DNA of 32,169 nt from positions 1 to 32,169 of the forward strand of contig CAZHXK010000004.1 of the NCBI GenBank assembly GCA_964536565.1, in the 5' to 3' direction. The DNA comes from GCA-002688135 sp964536565. Its GTDB lineage: Bacteria > Patescibacteriota > Patescibacteriia > Magasanikbacterales > GCA-002688135. The notes beneath the pieces were generated by a model. That model saw only the letters and a program-made list of their open reading frames with translations, made no database searches and was not told where the DNA came from. Positions 6,586 to 17,500 of this stretch are shown here, in pieces. Made by a program: the position numbers and the translations under genes. Every line of letters begins with the position of its first letter. Within the stretch, counting starts at the first letter, position 1.

Positions 6586-8511
6586 ATGAATCTACGAAGG
6601 CGAGGTATTATAGCCTCGATTGTTTTGGTTGTGAGTCTGTCAGTGGTTTTGCTTGTGCCAGATTTTGTTGCGGCGCAAGATTTGTTGACGGTAGAAGACA
6701 CAGGGTTGAATGAGGCTGGAGAAAATTTAGGATTGGGACAGGCATCCCTAACGATTATTATCGCGCGAATCATTCGGGCGATGTTTGGTTTATTGGGAAT
6801 TGCGGCGGTGGGTTACATGGTATATGGAGGAACGATTTGGATGACGGCTGGAGGTGATCCGAGTAAAGTTGATGAGGCAAAAAAGATCATGTTGAATGCG
6901 GTGATTGGTATGGCGATCATGCTGATGGCGTTTGCGATTGTTTCATTCATCATAAGTGCGTTGGTTGGTGCAACGACGGGTTCTGGTTCTGGTTCTGGTT
7001 CAAGTGGTCCGTATCCATCCGGTTTTGTTGGTGGTGCTGCACTTGGTCAGACTATTGAATATGTTATTCCCGAACCGGGTGCTCAAGAGGTGTTTAGGAA
7101 TACAAGTATTTTAGTGCAGTTTAAAAAACACATTGTTCCCGATACTGTTTTAACAGGCATTGTTGAAGGAGGCGATCCAAATTCGATAGTAGGGGACATG
7201 AATGCGAATAATATTTTAATTTTCAAAACTGAACAAGGTGAATCTACGTCGTTGGTGAGTGATGCGGTGCGAGGTACGCTATCTCAAATTGAAACTGAAA
7301 TTGGTGGAACGACGGTCGTTCGGTCACTCTTAACACTTTCTCTTAAAGATGGTGGTCTGTTTGGTTCACCAACAGAGAATACAACGTACACTGTTCGATT
7401 GGGTGGTAATGTGCAGTCTTTCAATCTGGCTGGAAATCAGGTTCCTGTATTTGCATCACTTTCTGGTTATGATTGGAGTTTTGTGGTGGGTACAAAAGTT
7501 GATTTAGATCCGCCTCGTGTGACGAGTTTGTATCCTTCGATCGACTCAGAGAATAATTATAGAAATGTTCGGGTATTGATGCAGTTTAATAAATCAATGA
7601 TGCCAACGACTATTTTAACTGGTAACTACATTACAGTTGTTGATAATGACGCGAAGACGGCGATTGATGGAAAGTGGACGATTTCGAATTTGGCTCGTAC
7701 GGCTGAATTCCGCACAAGTGTTGCGTGTGGTGAAAGTGCGTGCGGGGATACATATTATTGCTTTGAACCGAATATTTCTGTGCAGTTAACTGCTAAGCCA
7801 GCTGATGTTGATGAGGATGCAGGGGCGCCGAAGGCTGTGCTTCCGTATAATGGTTTGGTTTCGTTAACAGGGAATTCATTTGATGGAAATGGGGATGGGA
7901 AGGCGGATGGTCCGGCAGTTTTTGTAACTGAAGGTGATGCGGATGGAGCGGAGGAGATTCGTGATACGAAGCGATGGAAGTTTGGTGTAGGAGAGACGAT
8001 TGATATCTGGTCTCCGTTTGTCGAGGATGTTCAGCCTTCGATGTCGAGTGCAAGTTTGGTACAGATAGAATCTCCTGTGGTAGCTCGGTTTGATGAAGTG
8101 CTGTTGCCATCGTCAATTGGGCAGGCTCGATTGGATCAACCATCGGGGCTTGAGCAGTACTATTTTCCGTTTTCAGATAATTTGGATGCGAATAATCAGG
8201 TGATAACAGAGCCGGATGCAGCTGCTGCAAAGTCGTTTGTTGAATTGAAGCATCCGCCATTTTTAAGTAGTACTAAGGAAACGATCTATTCCTTTAAGCC
8301 TGCATATACGCAAGGGATTTTGGATGCGCAAGGGAATTGTTTTGTGCCAGGTGAAGGGCCAAGTCATCCATCTGTGCCTGTTGGTCAGCAGTCTGTAGAG
8401 GGATGTTCGTATGATGATGGAGATACTTCGAATCCTTATTGTTGTGATGGAAAGAAATCGAATAATGCACAAGCATGCGCAGTTAAGTATCAAGGCTTAC
8501 AGCCAAACTAG
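6586..8511 (+). CDS. Surface protein with VirB2/TrbC-like pilin head and Ig-like domains
   Basis: A 641-residue exported protein. Residues 1-30 are a signal peptide ending ...FVAA before Gln31. Residues 55-128 carry two membrane helices flanking YGGTIWMTAGGDPSKVDEAKK, the hallmark of the VirB2/TrbC-like pilin family common in Patescibacteria, where it normally forms the whole protein of about 110-130 residues. A Gly-Ser linker (132-140) then leads to about 500 extracytoplasmic residues with three beta-sandwich segments of bacterial Ig-like type (near 159, 306 and 475), each with a phrase like VLMQFNKSM. The C-terminus is Cys-rich (CSYDDGDTSN, then YCCDGKKS). It directly abuts the next gene, a paralogue in its head: TAG 8509-8511, ATG 8512. 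The role is inferred to be structural or adhesive. Whether the head polymerises is unknown. Confidence 0.85.
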   Translation: MNLRRRGIIASIVLVVSLSVVLLVPDFVAAQDLLTVEDTGLNEAGENLGLGQASLTIIIARIIRAMFGLLGIAAVGYMVYGGTIWMTAGGDPSKVDEAKKIMLNAVIGMAIMLMAFAIVSFIISALVGATTGSGSGSGSSGPYPSGFVGGAALGQTIEYVIPEPGAQEVFRNTSILVQFKKHIVPDTVLTGIVEGGDPNSIVGDMNANNILIFKTEQGESTSLVSDAVRGTLSQIETEIGGTTVVRSLLTLSLKDGGLFGSPTENTTYTVRLGGNVQSFNLAGNQVPVFASLSGYDWSFVVGTKVDLDPPRVTSLYPSIDSENNYRNVRVLMQFNKSMMPTTILTGNYITVVDNDAKTAIDGKWTISNLARTAEFRTSVACGESACGDTYYCFEPNISVQLTAKPADVDEDAGAPKAVLPYNGLVSLTGNSFDGNGDGKADGPAVFVTEGDADGAEEIRDTKRWKFGVGETIDIWSPFVEDVQPSMSSASLVQIESPVVARFDEVLLPSSIGQARLDQPSGLEQYYFPFSDNLDANNQVITEPDAAAAKSFVELKHPPFLSSTKETIYSFKPAYTQGILDAQGNCFVPGEGPSHPSVPVGQQSVEGCSYDDGDTSNPYCCDGKKSNNAQACAVKYQGLQPN

Positions 8512-11500
8512 ATGAATACACGAGCAAAATCATACGTATTGATGGCAACCGGTTTGATCGGTCTGTTTGGTGTGTTTATGGTGGGTGGTGATGTGTTAGC
8601 TCAGCCACTAACCGAAGCGGAATTGGGATTATCTGGTTTTGAGGAGAGTGGGTTGAGTAGTGAGCCTTTGACGTTGATTATCGCACGGATGATTCGTAAT
8701 TTCATGGCGCTGCTTGGTGTCGTTTCGGTTGGGTTTGTGGTTTACGGTGGATTTGTATGGATGACAGCTGGTGGTGATCCTGAAAAAGTGACATCTGCAA
8801 AAAAGATATTGTTGAATAGTGTGATAGGAATGGCGATTATTTTGAGTTCGTTTGGTATCGCTTCGTTTATTATTGGCGCGCTTGTTTCTGGTACGACTGG
8901 TGGAGGAACGGGGAATGATGGTAATGGAAACGGTGGTGGTAATGGTGGTCCGCTCGGTGGAGGGAATGCAATGGTGGTGCAACTACCGGCCAATACTAAG
9001 GCTGGGTTTATTGATCAATTTACGTTTTATTTCTTTAAGAATTTGAATCAACCAATTGCAGTTGATTTGAATTCAATTGTACTTGGACAAACGATGTTAT
9101 TTTTTCAGAATGGCGTACCAGTTGATGTTGATGTTGTTTCGGAAGCTAATACATTGGTATTGAAAGTAAAAGAAGAGAAGGAGTTTGAGTGTCCGGCAAA
9201 TAGCAAAGGGAAGACTCATTGTTTTGCGAATGATGGAACGTTTGAGATTGTATTTACAGATGGGTTTGGTGGGGTTGCTGGTGTTGATGGTAGTCAGTTG
9301 TCGTGTACATCTGCGTTTCCGTGTAAGGGTTCTTGGGTGATAGGAAATATTGATGATGCGACACCTCCGACGGGTATGATTCAGAAATTGACGATGAAGG
9401 GCGGAAAGATATTCTTTGGTGGTGATGGTGTGCCTGTTGGGAGTGAGTTTGATGGTGAGGGTTCAGGGTTTGATGATTTGGAGTTGAAAGATGTAACGAT
9501 TTTCAAGGACGATTCATTGTTGATGAAGATTCCGATTCAGCCGAATGCTTCTGGGTATTATCCAGCTTCAAGCATGTTTAATTTTCCTTTTGAAACGAAG
9601 GGAATGCAGATTAAAACAGCGCATGAGGTTGGTTTAAAATTGTCTGACACATCAAATAATGAAGCCGATGGGTTTGGTTTGGCATATACGACAGTTGGCG
9701 CGCATTGTGTGAATGATGTGCAAGACGAAGATGAGGAGGATGTGGATTGTGGGGGTGCGTCATGTCTGGCATGTGATACAAATGCATGTACTGATGATTC
9801 TCAATGTCAGTCTGGAGCATGTAATGATGCTGGGATCTGTGTTGATTCACCAGTTATTCAGGGTGTGTTTTTGAACAATGGTGCAAAAGGTAATTATGTA
9901 ACGTTGGTTGGTAAGGGGTTTGGAAATACGAAGGTTGCTGGCGATGAGGTGTTGTTTGCGGGTGGGTCTGATAAGGGCATTGCAGATATTGTGTCATGTC
10001 CGTTGGATGGTACTCTGCGATGGACGGATACAGAAATTGTCATGGAGATTCCTGATTTGGCGCTAGGTGATGATTATGTGGTTCGCGTTTCCCGAGCTGG
10101 TGGAACATTTGATACAACTAAGACTGCACCAGGTCCGTTACTTCCAGATTTTGAAATTAATGAGATCGTCCGACCAAGTATTGCGTGTGTGCATCCTGTT
10201 GATGATATTACATTTGGTTCACCGTTGGATGTGTACGGAAAGAATTTTGGTAATCCGCAAGGTGCAAACAGTACAATTTCTGTAGGTCCGATTGCGGTTG
10301 CGCCAAGTAAGTGGTCTAATTCGCGAGTTTCTATTGCCGTTCCGTCGGTATCTGTAGGGAAGCAGTCTGTTGTGTTGGAGCGAGCGGGGCAGAGTAGTAA
10401 CCCGGTTAATATTGATGTTATTGGGTTGGATGAATACAACACTCCGGTGGTTGGTAGTGTGTTTCCTGCAGATGGAAAACGAGGGGACATGATTACGATT
10501 ATTGGAAATGGTTTTGGTTTAAATAATGGAACAGTATTTTTTGGAGATGGGTTAACACTTGCTGATACAGATTTACCACAACAGTGTTCGGAGGCGGCAG
10601 CATGGACTGATACAAAAATCATTGTGAAAATTCCTACCGATATTGCTTTTGGTGACCAGGATGTTCGGGTAGAGCGTATAGGTCCTGTGGCACAGAGTGC
10701 GCCTTATCCTTATGTTGTGTTTGAGGGTGAACCAAGTCCAAACCTGTGTAGTGCATCACCCGCGAGTGGGCCAGTTGGTACGTCTTTGAGTTTGGCTGGA
10801 GAGTTATTTGGAAATGATGTTGGGTCGATAGAGGTTGGTGATGCTGGTGTTTCAAGTATAGGGTCGTGGGCTGATTCTGAGATTCAATCTGCTGTAGTTC
10901 CGTCTGGTTCTGCTTCCGGGAATATTATTGTTTCGGATACAGAAGGGCTTGAGAGTAACCCTATTCCTTTTATTATTAATGACTGTCAGGTAGATGGATG
11001 TGTGGTTTCAGGAAATATATGTTGTACGGTTGGTACCGCTATTGGTGCGTGTGTGGAACCGACAGAAACATGTCCGGGGTTAAGTGGTGAAGTGACGGCG
11101 GCGTATGAATGGATTTTTTCAACTGGAAAAATTCCCGTTATTCCTGCTTTGGTGAATCAGTGTGGGGTTGGGTTATTGCCAAGTCCAGCACCAACAAATG
11201 TGCGTAATGGAGGAGATGATGTTTGTATAAATGCTGCAGTTACAGGTGTGTTTAATATTCAAGTGAAGGATGTTGTGTATGAAAAAGATATTATTATTCA
11301 AAAATGTACGTCTGAGGGTGATGATGTGTGTGAAACTGTTGAGGCTGAGGCTGTAGCTGCGTCGTTGTCGATGGAAGATTCAGATACGAGTTTTGCGATT
11401 GGTCCGACAGAGGATTTGTTTGCGAGTTCAACGTATCGTGTGACATTGTCGAATTCTATTGTGAGTGTCCCTGAAGAGGGTGATCCTATACACATGGCGA

Positions 11501-14500
11501 AGGATGTGTCGTGTGCATCTGTTCCTGGGTTAGTGGGCGAACCATCTGATTGTTTTACTTTTACTACGTCTCCTTTGGATGAGAAGTGTTCAGTAGAAAG
11601 TGTGTTGGTCAATCCAGGGTTTCATCAGGTCAGTGATATTGGTCCACTGCTGCAGGGAGCACCACCAGAAGGGAATACAGATCTGTTTGAATGGACATCT
11701 CATGGGATAGGGGCGGATGTATGTGTGGCACTAGATACGGCTGGTGAAGCATGGGGATGGAGTACTGAAGGTGATTTCTCAGGTTCTGCTGCTGTGAATC
11801 CATTGGGTGGCACAAAGTCACATAAATCAGGAGGTACGGCGCACGAGGCGTTGCCACCAAGTGAGCTCGTTCAGATTCAAGCTGAATATACTAATCCTGA
11901 TGATACGAAGGTTTCGAGTCAGGCTGATTTATCTATTACTCAAGAGGCTCCATACGTTATTGGTCAAGGTCCTGAGTGTAGTTTGGCTTGTATCAATGGT
12001 CAGATTCATGTCGAGTTTAATACATTGATGCGGACGAGTGTGATGGCGGGCAACACAAAAGTGTATCCATGTTTTGATGAGTCGTGTAAGACGGTTAAGG
12101 CATCTGTTTCCTCGGGTACGCAGTATCAAGATTTACAACAAATCCAAACGTCTAAAGGGCTCATTTCCGTCGCGAGTGATGTGTTGATGATGACAAATCC
12201 TTCAGACCTATTACCTTCAACATGGTACAAGGCGGTTATTCAGGGTGGTGATAGTGGAGTGAAGAGTGCATTCGGTTTGCCGTTAACGCAAACAAATGAT
12301 GGTGATAATTTCTCATGGAAATTTAGAACGCGTGATAGTGACGATCCATGTGTGGTGACACAGGTGGATATGGTTCCTGTTTCTGCGACGGTGAAGGCGC
12401 AAGGTCAAACAGCATCTTATATGGCTGTTCCGCGGACAGAAGCTGATGCGTGTGATCCAAATGGACAAAAATTAAACGGATGGAGTTATGACTGGAACTG
12501 GACGGTTGATGATGCGGATGTCGGTTTGCTTGTGGATGATGGTGTTGATTCTGGTGTGACACAGCCGTGGTGTAATGCAGCTGGGCAGTTGTCTGGAAGT
12601 AATCCTGTACCTGCTGTGTGTGGAGATGGGAATGCGATAAATGATTTTGAGGATTGTGATGATGGTAATCTGGAGGATGGTGATGGATGTAGCTCCCATT
12701 GTCTGAATGAGGGGATTTCTACAACGACGAATGAAGATGGTGAAGTATTTAGTGATGAGTTGTGTGGAAATGCCAACCCAGCGGCATCTGTCGCGGAGTA
12801 TGTTAGTAGCATCAATAATATTTGGATAGATGCTGGGGAAGAGTGTGATGATGGGAATTTGATTGATAATGATGGGTGTAGTTCGCAGTGTTTGAATGAA
12901 GGGAGTGGTGCTGGTGGTGTAGTCTGTGGAAATGGAGATATCGGTCCTGGTGAGGATTGTGATGATGGGAATACGTCTCCAGGAGATGGATGTTCGGGTA
13001 TCTGTTTATATGAAGGTTCTCCTCAGTTGAACCTTGCGTGCTCTACGGTTACAAGTTTTTCTACGTCTGCTGATATTGCGTCTTGTAGTGGAAATGTTTT
13101 GTTTGCAGCTTGTGGGAATGGAGTGAACGAGGCAGGGGAGGCATGTGATGATGGAAATGTTCTTGATGGTGATGGGTGTAGTTCAAACTGTTTGTTTGAA
13201 AATCCTACTGCGCAGCAGAATGTATGTACGCCAGTTTCTACTTCAGATGGAAAAATTGATCCTGTTCAGACAGTTATTTCAGTCGGAGCAGGGGTAGTGA
13301 ATGCTCAGATGCTTCAGCTTACAGGTGTCCATGCGCAGCCTGCGGGAAGTAGTGTTGTGGGGGATGCGGATTTTGCATTGCAATGTGGATATCAACCACT
13401 AGAAAATTGTGCGGCTGCGATTGGTGAGAGCGATAGTGAATATGGAGTGTCGACTAATTCATGTTGTTTGGCGCGTCCTGATATTGATTATGCATATCCT
13501 GAAGGAGTGAATGTGTGTTTGAACACGGCAATTTTTGTAGATGTTAATAAAAAAATCGACATAGATTCGCTTGAGGGAAATGTTGCATTGTATGATTCGC
13601 ATTGCACGCCGGGTGAAACACCATTTATTGTTGCAGATGTGTTGGGTTCTGAAACTTCGACATGGTATGCACATGCATGGGGGTCTATGAAGAGAATGGC
13701 ACTTTCGTTTGTATACGATGTAGCGTATGCAATTACCTTAGTTGATTTACCACCAGAGCTAGATGGGGAATTTTGTGAAGCAGATGTGTCTGGTTTGGTG
13801 GCAACGGTTGATATAGCGGATCAAATTACGGAATTACCTGATGGTACAACTGCGACTATACCGGGTGGTACACGAGTGTACTTTAACCTGACTGAGTTAT
13901 TGGATCCTGAAGAAGCGTACATGATGGTTCTTGCAGGTGGAGAGAATGGGGTAAGATCTACTGATGGTGTGCCGATGTATCAGGGCTCTCATTCTATTGG
14001 TACATGGTTTACGACAACACAAAGCGAAGAACCATGTGTGATTGATTCAGTTACAATTAATCCCAAGACGACAACATTAAGTACGTTTGATAATGTAAAT
14101 GAGCATTTTGTGGCAGAGGCTACGACCAAGGATGGTGCGGATTTGGTTCAGATACCTGATGTATATGCATGGGACTGGAGTTGGCAGTTGTTGGATCAAG
14201 ATCCTGATAATGTTTTGAATTTCGCGTCTGCATATCAAAATGTTGAATCTGCTGTGGATATACAGCGAATTGTGGGGCATAACGATATAAATGGTTCTGG
14301 TGTTGTTGCTGCTGGGGTTGAGATTACAGCGGATATTGTGACAGGTACGCAAGGGCAGACATTTGACGACACAGCTGAGGTTGAGGTGTATTTGTGTGAG
14401 AATGCGTGGCCGCCACCATCTGAACATCAGTGGGGTGGGGTGACTGATTTCTTGCATGGTTTTGCGGATGCTTCGTATTATCCAGAATTTAAGGAGATGA

Positions 14501-17500
14501 ACGACTTTATGTTGAAGTCTGCGTTTGGTCAGAGTTTTGATTTGGGACCGTTACGAACTAACTTTGCGTTTAAGTATTGTCGTGATCAGGGGGCAGCACA
14601 AGATACATCCGACGATCTACCTGCTTTGATTCCACTTGTTATTTCTAATCCGCCAAATTCACAGACAACATTGAAAGAATTTTTCTTCTCTCCTGATGTC
14701 TTTGGAAATAAGGATGTGATTGGAATTCGTGTAGAGAAAAATCTAGATCATCTGCCGTTGCTTGAGTGGTATGAGTCTCGTGGTTTTCAGGGTAATCCTA
14801 CACCAACAACGATCGATGGTTTCCCTGCACTGCAGGATGGTCGTACGGTGTATGTGTCGGGTGTGAATGCAACGACGCCTGTGAACGGTTTGTTTATTAC
14901 AGATGCACGAACAAATGTATATGTGATTGGTTATAATCAGGGTGCACAACCTGTGACGCTTACGATTTTCCAACAAATTATCGAGAATTTTGAATTAATG
15001 GTGAACTCGTTTAGTTCTGGTGGTCGATGTTTTAATGACCATAATACGACGGGATTAGTTGGTCAGCGAGATTACAATACAGAGGAACCTTATGTGAAGA
15101 ACAACAGTGAGTGGGTGTCTTGTGAATCTGTTGTTGATTGTAGTGCGTTCAGTCCTGTCGATGGTGATCATACAATCAGATGCTCAAATGTGAAGAGTGC
15201 GTTGGTGCGTGATTTAGTTCGTCTGTCTGATTTGCGTACGATCACGAATGAGTTAGAAGTGTATTATCTTGATCAGAATTCATACCCTACCTTATCTTCA
15301 GGATCGTTTATCCCTGGAAGATCTGTTTCAACGTGGGGATCGTGGCAATCAAACCTCGGGAATAATCTTGGTACTGCGTTACCGCTCGATCCGTTGAACA
15401 GTCATACGGCATGTGACGATCCGAATGCTGAACAATCGACGTGTTGGAATTCCTTGGAACAAACATATAGTTGTCCTGCCGGTTCTCATGTATATGAATA
15501 TCAGATGACAGCCGGTGGTCAGTCATATCAACTTCGAACAGACTTTGAGTTGCCGTCTTCTCTGTGGACGGACTATGATATTGATAATCCGCAGTGGGTG
15601 ACCAGTAATGCGTGTACAGGGCAATCCCTAGGTGCTGCAGCTGTGCCTGTGTGTGGAAATGGGTTGATTGAGGCAGGTGAGCAGTGTGATCCATCTGGTA
15701 TTACAAAAACTGAGGATTTGTTTAATGTTCCGGGTGAAATTGAAACACTAACGTCAATATGTTCCTCTTCGTGTCAGTGGCAGCCGCAGGGTTCTGCGAG
15801 TTATTCTGCATGTGGAAATGGCATTATTGATGAAGAATATGATGAGGTGTGTGATGATGGTTTAAAAAATGGAACATACGGTTTTTGTGATAGTGGGTGT
15901 AATGGTGTTGTTGCGTGTGGTGATGGTGTGATTCAGGACTTTGCGTCTGGTGGGCCAGAGGTATGTGAATTTCCGGTTAGATGCTCTGGTGATGAGTCAT
16001 TCTTGTGTAGTTTGAATGCAGGTGATGGGTGTACTCAGAATAGGACTGATACTGAATTATTGTATTCAGATTGGGAATTGTACTCAGGATGTACATATAG
16101 TTTTGAATACAAGAGTGGTGTTGGTACTCATTCATTCGATTGTGGTTCGTGTCAGACCGTATCAGGAACATCATGGGCTCTGAAACAGGCGGATTCATGT
16201 AATTGGGATTGTCGCGAATTTGGTTTGTACTGTGGTGATAACATCGTGAATGGAAATGAAGAATGTGATGCGGGGGTTGGCGGAGGAGTGGTGAGTGAAT
16301 CCTGTGTGCTGCCTTCTGGTGTAGGTGGTCAGAAATCTGTGGAGTGTACGTCAGAGTGTATGTGGGAGCGTGAAGAAACCGTTGGAATTTGTCCGACGTG
16401 TCCCGTGATATCATTCCCGCTAACTATTGAAGGTGCGGCGTGTGAAGAGGGTGCTCCTGGTGCTGGTCCACAAGAAGAAGTATTTGATGGATGTGGTGAT
16501 GGAAATTCGGATGAGGGCGAAGAGTGTGACTTGGGTGCACAGAATGCATTGAGTTGTAATGCGCCATATGGAAACCCTGCGAATATATGTACGTTCTGTC
16601 ATGTAGATACATGCGCACTCGAAGCGGCATCCGGTCCATTTTGTGGTGATGAAGTTTTGAACGGAGATGAGGAATGCGATGCGGCGGCTATTAAAGGAGG
16701 TGCTTCTACGGCGTGCGTAAATTTGGGATACGAGTATGGTACACCTACGTGTAATAATGTGTGTACGGGATACACCGAAGAAGGTTGTCAGTATTGTTCA
16801 TATAGTGAGTCACCGATTGCTGGTGGTACGCGAGTTCGAGGGCTTTTTCGAAATCCAGCTGCTCTGAATTCGGCCGAAGCGAAGTTTACTGATGCTGATG
16901 AGCTTGAAATAAAATATGAAGGTGAGTTTATCTCAGGCGGGGTGAAAACTGTAGATGGTGCGGTTGAGGTCTATCTTAGTTATGGAGAGACTGATAGTGG
17001 GGCTCCCGCTTGTTCTCTGTATGACTTAGAAGTTTGGGAGGTTGGACTTCCTTATTTGGTAGATACAATTCCTAATTTTGTAAGTGATGGTCAGAATTAT
17101 GATTTTAGACGTTTGTATCCTACGCATCAGCATGCTGAGTACACAACACTATTGTTCGTTGTTGAATGGGATAAGCCGCTCAAAAATGTTGATGTTGCGA
17201 TGAAAATATACGGTATTCCAGAAAATATGGATGAAGTCAGTAAGCATACTCCTTTGGTTGATGCGTCAGATTCCTTTAAGGATGGTTATAAGAATGATCC
17301 TCAGCGGTGTTTTGGAATAAATGGTGATCCTGGGTCTCTTGATGCGCCGCTTTCTTGTGCTGAGGCTGATGGGTTATATGCATCATTGTTGTATGATAAT
17401 GATGGTTCTGAGTTTGGATTCGAGTCGTTTGCGGTTGTTCGACCTCAGGCTGATAGCGATAGTATTGTCTTAGGTTCGGCCTCTGATTATACGTTTACGG

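Noticed and set aside
10074..10622. Minus-strand open frame of 182 codons opposite the giant gene
   Set aside because: It is a shadow of the IPT/TIG region. The plus frame is open for over 9 kb with clear domain repeats, and no minus-strand promoter or ribosome binding site was seen.
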